The notes beneath the pieces were generated by a model that worked only from the letters and a program-made list of their open reading frames with translations, did not search any database and was not told where the DNA came from. A DNA stretch of 64,000 nucleotides from JAHJQZ01 sp963676075 (GTDB lineage Bacteria; Pseudomonadota; Alphaproteobacteria; Rhizobiales; Devosiaceae): NCBI GenBank assembly GCA_963676075.2, contig CAXXNZ010000001.1, positions 310,001 through 374,000 on the forward strand, given 5' to 3'. Numbering within the stretch: the stretch's first letter is position 1; each line of letters begins with the position of its first letter. Of this stretch, positions 32,685 to 42,700 are shown in pieces. The position numbers were made by a program, and so were the translations under genes.

Positions 32685-35444
32685 GTGACGTCCAATCTAC
32701 GATCACCAGTCACGATGGCGGTACTGCTTGCCGTGGTGCTGATGGCGCTCGCGGGTTGGTTCAGACCGATTGACGATCTGATTCACTCCATCCGTTTCCG
32801 CGCCTTGCACGAGGCTGCAAGCAGCAAGATCGTTTTTCTCGATATCGACTCAGAGAGCATCGGCGAAATCGGCGTCTGGCCGTGGCCGCGCAGCATCTAT
32901 GCCAGGCTGGTCGACAAACTGGTTGTCGAGGATGCCACCGACATCGTTCTGGACATCGACCTTTCCAATGCCTCGAGTGATGCCGAGGACGCCGAGCTCG
33001 AACGGGCGCTGCGCGACGCCGGTGGCTATGTGCTGCTCGCCAGCTTCCTGCAGCCAGCTGGAAGCGACGGCGTGCAACGTGTCAATCGACCGCTGCAGCG
33101 CTTCGCCAAGAATGCCACCCTTGTCAGCGTCAATGTTCCGGCAGATCCGGACGGACTGGTGCGCCGCTACGACATGAGCATGACCGCCAATGGCGTGGTC
33201 TATCCGACAATCGGGGCGGCGCTGTCGCCGTCGGAGAAAAATCCTGACGGCCAGTTCGTGCTCAATTTCGGTCTCGATCTGACGACGATCCCGCGTTATT
33301 CGCTGCGCGACGTTCTGGACGGCCGCGTCGGCAAGGCCGAGCTGTCCGGCAAGCAGATTATCGTGGGTTCGAGCGCGCTCGAACTGCGCGACACCATGGC
33401 CGTGCCCCGCTATGGCAGTCTGCCGGGCGCCCTTGTGCATGTGCTGGCGACGGAGAACCTTGCGCAGGGACGTGTGCTGAAGGAGGTGCCGATTACGGCC
33501 TCCGTTGTGTTGGCGCTGCTCGTCTCGCTGTTCATCGGCATGATCATCCGGAAGTCCTCGACCGTTATCGTGGCAGCAACGGCCGTTGCCGTCGCCATCT
33601 CGGTTGAAGGCAGCGCGCTGGCGCTGTTGTCCGCTTTTTCGATCATGGTCGACACGTTTGTCATCCACGCGGCGATGACAGCCTTCGGCGTGGTCAGTCT
33701 CGGTTACGAGCTTTCCTCGAAGGGCAATCTGCTCAACACGTCGAACCGCGCCCATGCCGAGACGCGCAACGTGCTTGACCGCGTCATCTCCAACAATTTC
33801 GACGGCATCGTCGTTTGCGATGATATGGGCAATGTCCTGATGTCGAGCCGATTGGCCGAGGACGTTCTCGGCGACGGTCGCGATCTCGTCGGCAAGCCAA
33901 TGGCCAACATCCTGCCGGTGGCGCTGGACACGGCAATGCGCCTTGCCTTGGAGGCGCCGGACGGGGCGCAGCAGGACGCGTTCTCCGAGATTGAGATCGA
34001 AGCCAGCACCGGTCCGATGATCATCGAGTATGTCATCACGGTGTCCGAGCCCGAGCACGTGCCGGGGACCGCAGCGGTCGGGGGCAGGGTGGCTTGCCTC
34101 ACCTTCCGCGATGTCACCAGCCGTCGCGCCAACGAGGAGCGTTTGCGCTATCTCGCTGGCCACGATCCGCTGACCGGACTGATTACGCGCAACCGGCTGG
34201 TTGAAATCGTTCACGCGGCGATGTCCGATCGCAGGCGCCGGGAGGCGGGGGTGACGGTGTTTCTTCTCGACCTGTCACGGTTCAAGGCGGTCAATGAATC
34301 ACTCGGTCATTCATATGGCGACGCCGTGTTGCAGCAGGTCGCCCGACGCCTGCAATCGAGCGAAGTCAGTCTTGTGGCACGGCTTGGTGCCGACCAGTTC
34401 GCCATGATCCGCCCCGGGGTGTTTTCGGACATGGGGACCGACTCGTTCTGTCAGGCCGTGCTCAAGCGGGTGAGCGACGTCTACCTTGTCGGGGAACATC
34501 GGGCGATTGTCGGTGCGCGCATCGGTGTGACCAATAGCGCGGTCTCAGGCCTCGAGCCGGAAGTGCTCTTGCGCCATGCCGATATGGCATTGAGCGCAGC
34601 CAAGCGCCTGCCAGGAAACAGCTTTTACCGCTATTCGCCTGAGATGGAGAAAAAGCTCCAGGAAAGCCAGCGGCTCGAAATCGCCATGCGCCACGCGATC
34701 GAGCTCAACCAGATGCATCTGAGCTACCAGCCGCAAATGTTGCTTGCGGACGAGAGTCTTGTTGGTGTCGAAGCGCTGGTGCGCTGGAACCATCCCCAGC
34801 TGGGGGCGATTTCGCCGGCTCGTTTCATTCCGGTGGCCGAGGAGACGGGGCTGATCATCGATCTAGGGCGCTGGATCTTGCACACAGCCTGTCGCGAAGT
34901 GGCGCAGTGGCCGGGCAAGGTCAAACTGGCGGTCAATGTCTCGCCCTTGCAGTTCGAATTCGGCGACGTGGTCGGAGACGTCATGCGCGCCCTGACCGAG
35001 AGTGGGTTGCCGGCTGAACGGCTCGATATCGAGATCACCGAAGGCATGCTGATTTCCAATCCGCGCATGATCACCGAAACGCTTGAGACACTGCGCAAGA
35101 TGGGTGTCGGTATTGCCATGGACGATTTCGGCACGGGCTATTCCTCGCTGAGCTATCTTGGCCGCTTGCCCATCGACAAGATCAAGATCGATCAGAGCTT
35201 CGTGCGCGGCTTGCCTGAGGACGCTGAAGCTGCCGCCATCATCAGGGCCATCATGACCCTGGCGGATTCGCTGGGCAAACTGGTCGTTGCCGAGGGAATC
35301 GAGACCGTCGAGCAGGCAAAGCTTCTGCGTTTGGTCGGATGCCAGATCGGCCAAGGCTACCTCTTCGGAAAATCGCTCAGATCAGCAGAAGCATCGGCCC
35401 GCGTCGCCCGCATCGAGAACGAGCGACAACGCGCCGCGAGCTAG
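32685..35444 (+). CDS. CHASE2-PAS-GGDEF-EAL protein, probable c-di-GMP phosphodiesterase
   Basis: 919 residues from a GTG. One N-terminal membrane helix, a periplasmic CHASE2 sensor (about 30-270, SKIVFLDIDSESIGEIGVWPWPR), three membrane helices (about 272-345), a PAS domain (about 365-480), a GGDEF domain (485-655) and an EAL domain (670-910). The GGDEF signature is GADQF at about 567-571, so cyclase activity should be lost. The EAL catalytic residues look intact: EALVRW at 696, NVSPLQF, ITEGMLI, DDFGTGYSSL at 813 and AEGIE. It should therefore cleave c-di-GMP under control of an external signal. Confidence 0.93.
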   Translation: MTSNLRSPVTMAVLLAVVLMALAGWFRPIDDLIHSIRFRALHEAASSKIVFLDIDSESIGEIGVWPWPRSIYARLVDKLVVEDATDIVLDIDLSNASSDAEDAELERALRDAGGYVLLASFLQPAGSDGVQRVNRPLQRFAKNATLVSVNVPADPDGLVRRYDMSMTANGVVYPTIGAALSPSEKNPDGQFVLNFGLDLTTIPRYSLRDVLDGRVGKAELSGKQIIVGSSALELRDTMAVPRYGSLPGALVHVLATENLAQGRVLKEVPITASVVLALLVSLFIGMIIRKSSTVIVAATAVAVAISVEGSALALLSAFSIMVDTFVIHAAMTAFGVVSLGYELSSKGNLLNTSNRAHAETRNVLDRVISNNFDGIVVCDDMGNVLMSSRLAEDVLGDGRDLVGKPMANILPVALDTAMRLALEAPDGAQQDAFSEIEIEASTGPMIIEYVITVSEPEHVPGTAAVGGRVACLTFRDVTSRRANEERLRYLAGHDPLTGLITRNRLVEIVHAAMSDRRRREAGVTVFLLDLSRFKAVNESLGHSYGDAVLQQVARRLQSSEVSLVARLGADQFAMIRPGVFSDMGTDSFCQAVLKRVSDVYLVGEHRAIVGARIGVTNSAVSGLEPEVLLRHADMALSAAKRLPGNSFYRYSPEMEKKLQESQRLEIAMRHAIELNQMHLSYQPQMLLADESLVGVEALVRWNHPQLGAISPARFIPVAEETGLIIDLGRWILHTACREVAQWPGKVKLAVNVSPLQFEFGDVVGDVMRALTESGLPAERLDIEITEGMLISNPRMITETLETLRKMGVGIAMDDFGTGYSSLSYLGRLPIDKIKIDQSFVRGLPEDAEAAAIIRAIMTLADSLGKLVVAEGIETVEQAKLLRLVGCQIGQGYLFGKSLRSAEASARVARIENERQRAAS

Positions 35445-35541
35445 GCACCTGACACATTTCGCACCCCAAAGCCTATGCCCCTGCTGCCTGGGACACCTTC
35501 TTCGGCGCGGCCTATGATGACTGGTTCGTCGGTGGCGCCGC

Positions 35542-35570
35542 TTGACGGAGTTACCTTGCGACTGTAATAG
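35542..35570 (+). promoter_or_regulatory. Sigma-70 type promoter of the LysE gene
   Basis: TTGACG at 35542-35547, 17 bp, then TAATAG at 35565-35570. The -10 overlaps the 22-bp palindromic operator, so a bound regulator would block RNA polymerase. Confidence 0.6.
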
Positions 35571-35589
35571 GTCAGCATTGCTGACATAA
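35568..35589. promoter_or_regulatory. 22-bp palindromic operator, copy B (before LysE exporter)
   Basis: Contains GTCAGCATTGCTGAC, a perfect 7+1+7 inverted repeat, flanked by TAG and ATAA. It matches 7194-7215 at 19 of 22 positions. It covers the end of the -10 element and the likely transcription start, and stops 11 bp before the ATG. Confidence 0.7.
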
Positions 35590-35600
35590 GAGTCCTCGCC

Positions 35601-36194
35601 ATGAACACGACGTTGATCTGGAGCTTCCTGCTTCTCGCGGTGCCGGCCGCTTTCACGCCGGGTCCGAACAATCTGATGCTGATGACCTCGACGGCTCGTT
35701 TCGGCTTCATGCGCACCATTCCGCATGGAATCGGCATCACGCTCGGTTTTCCGTTCATGGTCTTTGTCGTCTCGCTCGGACTGGCGGAGACGTTTCATGC
35801 CTTTCCTCTGGTCAAGACGGTGCTCAAGTTCCTGTCCGCCGCCTATTTGCTGTGGCTGGCCTGGCATTTGTTGAGTCTCAGGATTGGCAATGTCGAAGCG
35901 CAGGCTCGTCCTCTGCGCGTCTACGAAGCGGCTCTGTTCCAATGGATCAATCCGAAAGGCTGGGCCATGGCGGCGAGCTTTGCAGCCGCGTTCGTGGTGG
36001 GGGGAGATGGGCGTTTCGCCTCGATCGTTTGGGTGACGCTCGGATGCCTCGTGCTGGCGCCGCTGTCTTCGCTGACCTGGATGGGGTTCGGGGAAAGTCT
36101 TCAGGCGTTTCTCAAGCGCGCCGGGCTCGAACGTTACCTCGGCGCCGCGCTGGCACTGCTTCTCATCGCCGCGGTAATACTATTTTTCATTTAG
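35601..36194 (+). CDS. LysE/RhtB family amino-acid exporter
   Basis: 197 residues with five to six membrane helices. FTPGPNNLMLMTSTARFGFMRTIPHGIGITLGF is the strongly conserved LysE/RhtB N-terminal region, and FQWINPKGWAMA is the second family motif. The family exports amino acids or their analogues. The substrate cannot be read, but the operator shared with the PLP aminotransferase suggests that both genes respond to the same amino acid. Confidence 0.9.
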   Translation: MNTTLIWSFLLLAVPAAFTPGPNNLMLMTSTARFGFMRTIPHGIGITLGFPFMVFVVSLGLAETFHAFPLVKTVLKFLSAAYLLWLAWHLLSLRIGNVEAQARPLRVYEAALFQWINPKGWAMAASFAAAFVVGGDGRFASIVWVTLGCLVLAPLSSLTWMGFGESLQAFLKRAGLERYLGAALALLLIAAVILFFI

Positions 36195-36277
36195 CCGGTT
36201 CGGGTTACAGTGTCATACGCGTGTAGCGCAAACACTGCATGGTCCGCGCTGTCGACGTAGGGGACACGAGTCGGCTG

Positions 36278-37084
36278 ATGACCGAGACGAAAGACATCAC
36301 GCGCGTGCGGGCGCTGTTCATCTCCGACGTCCACATGGGCATGCGCGCCGTGTGCGTTCGCCAGCTCATCGCGTTTCTGGGCAGCTATCAGGCCGATACG
36401 CTTTATCTGGTCGGCGACATTCTCGATGGCTGGAAATTGCAGAAGGGCTGGCGCTGGCCGCCCGAATATAACCGACTGGCGCAGATCATTCTCGACAAGG
36501 CAGTGTCCGGCACCAGGATCGTCTACCTGCCGGGCAATCACGACGAATTCCTGCGCGAGTATCTGGGTACCTATTTCGGCGAGATCGAGCTGACCGATCG
36601 GGTCATCCACACCAGCGCCACGGGCAAGACCTATCTGGTGATCCACGGTGATCAGTTCGACATGGTGGTCGGGCGGTTCCCGCGGCTCAGCCATTTCGGC
36701 CACTGGGCCTATAACCTTGCCTTGACGATCAATGTTCCGATCAATTGGTTCCGTCGGCGCCTCGGGCTTCCCTACTGGTCGCTGAGCCAGTGGGCCAAGG
36801 AGAAGGTCAAGAACTCGTCGGCCATCCGAGACCGTTTCGAGGCGGCGCTGGTGCGCGAGGCGCGCGAATCCGGCGTCGACGGTGTCATTTGCGGCCATAT
36901 CCACGTCGCCGACATGCACGACCGGCTCGGCATCGAATATCTCAATTGCGGCGACTGGGTCGAGAACTGCACAGCCATTGCCGAGGGTTTTGACGGCAAT
37001 TTCGAACTGGTGCGCTGGCCGCGCGATCTGCCGACGCACAAGCCGCGCCGGCGCAGGCGGAAGGCGGTGAGAGTTGCACACTAG
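36278..37084 (+). CDS. Metallophosphoesterase, UDP-2,3-diacylglucosamine diphosphatase family
   Basis: 268 residues from the ATG at 36278, which starts just before the conserved core; an ATG at 36239 would add 13 residues. All calcineurin-like metal motifs are present: FISDVHMG, VGDILDGW, PGNHDEF, IHGDQFD and GHIHVAD. The family is annotated LpxH-like, but rhizobia usually use LpxI for lipid A, so the true substrate may be another membrane-lipid precursor. The end overlaps the glycosyltransferase gene by 11 bp, a pairing common in alphaproteobacteria. Confidence 0.82.
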   Translation: MTETKDITRVRALFISDVHMGMRAVCVRQLIAFLGSYQADTLYLVGDILDGWKLQKGWRWPPEYNRLAQIILDKAVSGTRIVYLPGNHDEFLREYLGTYFGEIELTDRVIHTSATGKTYLVIHGDQFDMVVGRFPRLSHFGHWAYNLALTINVPINWFRRRLGLPYWSLSQWAKEKVKNSSAIRDRFEAALVREARESGVDGVICGHIHVADMHDRLGIEYLNCGDWVENCTAIAEGFDGNFELVRWPRDLPTHKPRRRRRKAVRVAH

Positions 37085-38111
37085 GCTCGTCATCGTCACC
37101 GATGCCTGGGCCCCCCAGGTCAATGGCGTGGTCCGCTGCCTCAAAGCGGTGGGAGATGAGCTTGCGCATCGCGATGTTGAGGTTTTCTACCTGACGCCGG
37201 CCCAATTCTGGACCGTGCCGCTGCCAACATATCCTGAAATCCAGCTGGCGCTGGCCAGCCAGGGTGCGGTGGCTGCCTATTTCGACCGCGTGCAGCCCGA
37301 CCATATCCATATCGCCACCGAGGGACCGCTGGGGCTGCAGGCGCGGCTATTCTGCGAATGGAACAAGGTCAGTTTCACATCGAGCTATCACACGCGTTTT
37401 CCGGAGTATCTGGCGGCGCGCGTGCCGATCCCGACCGAGGTGTCCTACGCCTATCTTCGCTGGTTCCATTCGGAGGCTGCGGTGACCATGGTGCCGACGC
37501 CATCGGTCGCCGATGTGCTGAGCGGGCAGGGGTTCACCAATCTTGCCGTGTGGTCGCGGGGCGTGGACACCACCGTGTTCTATCCCGGCGAAAAGACGCT
37601 GTTCGCCGATCTGCCCGGTCCCCATCTGCTGTACGTGGGCCGGGTCGCGGTGGAAAAGAACGTCGAGGCCTTCCTGAAACTCTATGTGCGCGGCACCAAG
37701 ATCGTCGTCGGTGATGGGCCGCAGCGCGAGGAATTGAAAAAGAAGTATCCGGATGCGCATTTTGCCGGCTCGCAGCATGGCGCCGAGCTGACGGCGCATT
37801 ATCAGAGCGCCGACGTCCTGGTGTTTCCCTCGATGACCGACACCTTCGGCAATGTCATGATCGAAGCCATGGCATGCGGGACGCCGGTCGCCGCCTATCC
37901 GGTGACGGGGCCCATAGACGTCCTGTCCGACCCGCGCGCCGGGGCTCTTCATGGCGCCCTGGCCACGGCAGTGCGTCAGGCGCTGACGCTCAAGCGGGGT
38001 GATGTGCTCGTTCATGCGGCGCGTTTTTCCTGGATACACACGACCGACCAGTTTGCGTCCTGGCTCGTGCCGTCGCATCTGGACCGCCGCCGGGCGCGCC
38101 ACGCCGCCTGA
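37074..38111 (+). CDS. GT4-type glycosyltransferase
   Basis: 345 residues from a TTG at 37074, inside the end of the preceding gene with AGGCGG upstream. GT-B fold: N-terminal VTDAWAPQVNGVVRCLKAV, TSSYHTRFPEYLA, then the linker LLYVGRVAVEKNVEAFL and the donor-binding FPSMTDTFGNVMIEAMACGTPVAAYPVTGP with the E-x7-E pair. It resembles the lipid glycosyltransferases of the mannosyl/sulfoquinovosyl group. Coupling to the phosphoesterase suggests joint work on a membrane glycolipid. Confidence 0.88.
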   Translation: MHTRLVIVTDAWAPQVNGVVRCLKAVGDELAHRDVEVFYLTPAQFWTVPLPTYPEIQLALASQGAVAAYFDRVQPDHIHIATEGPLGLQARLFCEWNKVSFTSSYHTRFPEYLAARVPIPTEVSYAYLRWFHSEAAVTMVPTPSVADVLSGQGFTNLAVWSRGVDTTVFYPGEKTLFADLPGPHLLYVGRVAVEKNVEAFLKLYVRGTKIVVGDGPQREELKKKYPDAHFAGSQHGAELTAHYQSADVLVFPSMTDTFGNVMIEAMACGTPVAAYPVTGPIDVLSDPRAGALHGALATAVRQALTLKRGDVLVHAARFSWIHTTDQFASWLVPSHLDRRRARHAA

Positions 38112-38263
38112 GCGGTTGAGGACACGCCGCAAGCGTCACGGGCGTCTCGCCAAGCGCTGTCGAACGTGGCACAACATGGCTTCCATTTGGCGATTTGCCA
38201 GGTGAGCGGCGCGCCGGACACGGCACGCGCCTCGGTACAGCCTTTGTTTTTCTGGAGCTCTAA

Positions 38264-39475
38264 ATGCCCGCCCCGTCATTGCGCGCGCTTGCCTCGCCCG
38301 AGGGGCGCACGGCTATTTTCTACCTGACGGTCTTCACCATTCCCGGCGCTACCAGCGCCTATCTGGGCATCTGGCTCAGTGACAAGGGGTTGAGCGGCGG
38401 TGAGATCGGCTGGATCAATTCGGTGCCGATCTTCCTGTTGTTGACGCTGAATATGTATATCGGGCGGTTGGCGGACCGCGCACCGGACTGGCGATCGGTC
38501 ATTGTCTTCGGCGCGCTTGTGTCCGGCGTGCTGCCGGCAGCGATGTTTTTCGTCGACGGGTTCTGGGGCATCCTCGTGGTGTGGACGCTGGCGATGGCGC
38601 CGTTCGGTCTGGTCACGCCGGTGGTCGACGCCGCCGCCATGCGCATGACCCGCCGCAACGGCACCAATTTCGCTTTCCTGCGCGCCTTCGGCACCGTGGG
38701 CTACATAGCGGCGCTCGGCGCGACCGCACTGGCGGCCGAGCACTTCGGTGGCGCTTCCTTCCTTCCGATGATCCTCGGGCTGACCCTGATCAGGGCAGCG
38801 CTATCGCTGTTGCTGCCGAATTTCCGTGGACCGGCGCCCCAGACCGCCGCGCCCCCGATCGATGCCGCCGTGCCGGTGGTGCGCGTCGGCGGCGGCAAGC
38901 TTATGGACATGGTCAAGCCCTGGTTTTTCGCGCCGATCCTGGCCTTCGCGCTCGTCCAGGGACTTCATTACATTCTCGGCGCCTTTGCCGGCGTCGTCTG
39001 GCGGGACAACGGCATTGCAGAAGGCTGGGTCGGGCCGCTTCTGGCGCTGGGCGCCGGTGCCGAGGTGATGGCGATGTTCCTGTTCCGGCGTATTGCCGGA
39101 CGCTTCACGGCCCGTCATCTGATCCTGTTTGCCATGCTCGTGTCTGCCGTGCGCTGGGGGATTATGAGTCTTAGTCCGCCGCTTTGGCTGCTGGCCTTGC
39201 TGCAGCTTACGCACGGCATCACTTTCGGCATCTCCTACCTCGGGCTGATGAACTTCATCGCCAACTGGACGCCCGAAGAGGTTGCCGCCGAAGCGCAGAG
39301 CTTTGCCACCGTCGTGCAGCTTGCCGTTGTTGTCGTCACGCTGAGCGGCTTTGGCTATATGATCGACGCCTTCGGCATCCATGCCTTCGGTCTCGGCATC
39401 GTGACGTCGCTGGTTGCTGCCGGGCTGGTTCTGTATTCGCTGAAGGTCATGTCCCGCGCCGACTCCAGCCCGTAG
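38264..39475 (+). CDS. MFS transporter (MFS_1-like/HcaT family)
   Basis: 403 residues and about 12 membrane helices. The opening FYLTVFTIPGATSAYLGIWLSDKGLSGGEIGWINSVPIF and the loop GRLADRAPDW follow the LacY/HcaT-like MFS_1_like family, which imports nucleosides, phenylpropionates or sugars by proton symport. NGTNFAFLRAFGTVGYIAALG is the family's second landmark. The substrate is unknown. It ends at a strong bidirectional terminator. Confidence 0.85.
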   Translation: MPAPSLRALASPEGRTAIFYLTVFTIPGATSAYLGIWLSDKGLSGGEIGWINSVPIFLLLTLNMYIGRLADRAPDWRSVIVFGALVSGVLPAAMFFVDGFWGILVVWTLAMAPFGLVTPVVDAAAMRMTRRNGTNFAFLRAFGTVGYIAALGATALAAEHFGGASFLPMILGLTLIRAALSLLLPNFRGPAPQTAAPPIDAAVPVVRVGGGKLMDMVKPWFFAPILAFALVQGLHYILGAFAGVVWRDNGIAEGWVGPLLALGAGAEVMAMFLFRRIAGRFTARHLILFAMLVSAVRWGIMSLSPPLWLLALLQLTHGITFGISYLGLMNFIANWTPEEVAAEAQSFATVVQLAVVVVTLSGFGYMIDAFGIHAFGLGIVTSLVAAGLVLYSLKVMSRADSSP

Positions 39476-39690
39476 AGGGCGCGCGATGTCCGCCAGATGC
39501 CACCGGTCCGCACCGGGCATCAGAGTCCGGGATCGATCACTCACGGCGCAACGTGTTCCTTCAATTCAGCCAAGAGGCGGGAAGCGCCGCGCTTCATGGC
39601 TGAAAGGATGCACGGGCATTGTCGACTGGTGTCCATCCCGCCAAGGACTGACGCTTCATTGGCGCGACGCTTCGATCATCGGGTTGATGC

Positions 39691-39718
39691 AAAAAGGGCG
39701 ACCATGCGGTCGCCCTTT
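39691..39718. terminator. Bidirectional terminator
   Basis: AAAAGGGCGACC (39691-39702) and GGTCGCCCTTTT (39707-39718) form a perfect 12-bp stem with an ATGC loop and T runs on both strands. It separates the convergent MFS and GPR-like genes. Confidence 0.9.
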
Positions 39719-39745
39719 TGCGTTCACATTCGGATCACTTGCCCG

Positions 39746-42700
39746 TCAGGTAAGACGTCCGGCGGCGTGAGCCAGCATGGTGTAGACCTTGCCGCGATCG
39801 GAGACGAGCAGGGCGCGGGTCTCGCCGGCGGCTTGCGGGCCGGCTGCGGCGCGCTTCAGGTAGGTTTCGAACTCTTCCATGTAGGCATTCGCGGTCGCGG
39901 CGAATTCGTGGTCGCGCTGCAACTTCTTGCGGACCTCGTCGTAAACGCCCTGGCCGCTCAAGGTGTAGATGCGGCGCGAGAAGACGTTGGCTTCGCCAGC
40001 CTGATAACGCTGCCAGGCCTCGGTCAGGCCATCGGTATCGACAGCGCGCGCAATCTCACCGGACAGGCCTGAGAAGCTCTGTTGGTTGGAGGGTGCATTG
40101 GCCTGACTCGCCGACGCATTGCGCAACACGTCCCGCAACCAGCCGCCACTGCGGTCGGCGTTTGATGGAGCGGGATCGCGGGCCGGAGCGGGTTCACGAG
40201 CCGGTGCCGGTTGGCGTTGGGCCGGGCGCTGGGTAGAGCCCAACACGCTTTCCAGCGCATTGGAAAGGTCGGCGGTGGACGAGGGGCCTGTCGAGCGGAA
40301 GCTCGGCTGGCGGGCTTCGATCGGCTGCATGTCCTCGCGGCGGCGCTCGGGCTGGCGCGGTTCGGGTGCCGGCGGCTCGGGCTGCCGGGGTGCCGGCGTC
40401 TCGCTGCGGCGCGCAGAGCGCTTCAGGGAGACGTCATTGGTGCCGGACTGGTTGCGCACGATTGCGTTGAGCTCGTTCAGCGCCTCGATCTGTTCGGCGA
40501 TGACACGACGCATGGCCGCGGCGCTGGCCCGGGTTTCCTCGGGCAGTTCGAGCACGCCCCGCTGCAGTTCGGCGCGGGTCGATTCGAGCTCGTGGCCGAC
40601 CTGGCCGGCGGTGGCGCGCATTGCCGCTGCGGTGTCGTTGAAGCGGCTGCTGGCCTCGTCCAGGGTCTTCTGCATGTCGTTGAGCATCTGCTGCTGGGCG
40701 TCGTGCAGCAGCTGGTTGGCCCGGCGACCTTCGCCATCGGCGGCAGTGGAGAAGCTCTCCAGCCCTTCGGTGACGGCAACCGATGTCGATTGCAGTGCAT
40801 TTTCCATGGCCTGACGGGCGGAAACCAGCCGGCGCTCGGTTTCGGAGACGGTATCGGCGATCGAGGCGGCGAAGGTGCGCATGCGCTCGTCGATCTCGTC
40901 GGCGCGCGAGGTGAAGCTCTGGGCCAGAGCTTCCATGGCATCGCGGCGGTTCTCCAAGGTGTCGATGGAGAAATTGCCGGCATCCTTGAGGTTTTCCGCG
41001 GCGGTGCCGATGCTCACCGACTGGCGGTCGAGCGAGTTGACCAGATCAGCGAATTCCTGCGTCATCGAGGAGATCGCGGTCTGGAAGGCATCGACATGGC
41101 GGGCAACGAGACCGCCGGCATCCTCGGTTGCCGACAGCGCGTCGCGGACCGTGGTCGAGTAGGACGAGGTCTGGCTGGCGACGCGGGATTCCATGTCGGC
41201 GAGGTTGGTGGTCGTCGTTTCAAGCACCCGCTGCAGCAGCAGGTTGGAGTCGTTGAGACGCTTGAGCGAATCGTTGAGCTCGTTGCCGATCCTGACCGTG
41301 GTGTCGGACATGAGCTTCTCGGTGTCCTGAGCCGTCTCGGCCAGGGCTTCGCGCAGGATGTTTCCGTGGCTCCTGAGAGACGCGCGCAGTTCCTCGGACC
41401 GGGAGTCGATGATCTCGGCAAAGGCGGCAGACTGTTGGGAAACCGTATTCTGCATCTCGCCGAGCCTGGCGCCGAGCTGGTCGGCGGTCGCCACAGCCTT
41501 GACCTCGACGAGGTCTTCGATATGGCGGGCGGCGTCCTTGACGTTCTCGAGAGCCGTACGCACGGCCACATCCATGCGGGCCGCCGTCTGCTCGACATCG
41601 GTCGAGATCGAGGCGGTCGCCTTGGCGACGCGGTCAGTGATCGTTTCTTCGATGCGATCGGCGCTGGCCTCCAGTTCCGACATGGTCTTGGTCATGGTCG
41701 AGGCCATGTTCTGGTTGAGTTCGGTCAACCGGTCGGCAGCGATCTCGGAGCGGGCCGTGATGGCTTCGGGCAGGGTGCCGAGGCGCTTGTCGACCATGTC
41801 GGTGATCGAGTTGGCCGCGTGATCGACGCTGTGCTCGATGGTCTGGGACGCATCGCGTGCACTCTCAACGATCTTGGAAGAAACCGTGGCCAGCCGTGCG
41901 GTGAGGCCGGATTCGACATCGTCGAGGCGCGAGACGGCGGAATCGACCCCGCGACCGAGGGTGTCGTTCAGTCCTTCGATGCGACCGTCGATCAGGGCGC
42001 TGATGCGGTTGGACTGGTCGGACATGGTGGTCACGACATTGTTGATCACACCCGACATGCGGGCATCGAGCTGTTCGCCCTGGCCTTCGATGGCGGTGGA
42101 GATCTGCTGGGTCCTGGTGTCGATGAGCCCTTCGAGCGCCTCGGTCTGAGTGATCAGCGTCTCGGAGAGGGTCTGGGTGCCGTGCGACAGGGCCTCGGAG
42201 AACTTGACGGTGCGGTTGCCCAAAACGTCGCCGAACTCCTGGGTGCGGGTCGACAGGGCATCGGACAGCTGCTGGGTGCGCGTGCCGATACGTTCGGCGA
42301 TGGCGCGCGTCTGGTTGCCGAGGGTTTCGCCCAGCGCGTGGGTGCTTTCCTCGATGGCGAAGCTCATCTCGCCGGTCTTGGTTTCGAGCGTGTTGGCGAA
42401 CTCCGCCGTCCTCAGCGCAATGGCCTCGTCGATGGAACTGGCAGTATGTTCGACCGTGGCGCTGAACGTGGCCGAACGGTCCTCGATCATGCGGGAGAAC
42501 GTGTCTCCGCGCGCGTCGAGCGTCTCGGCCAGGGCCGTTGTTCTTTCAGCCAGCGCCGCGTCGATGAGACTGGCGCGGGTATCGAGCACATCGGTGACCC
42601 CGGCAGTTCCTTCGGTCAGCGCGGTGTTGATCAGATTGGCACGCGAATCGAGGATTTCGGCCAAGCCGGCGGCCTTCTCGCTCAGGGACGTGTCAATCCG

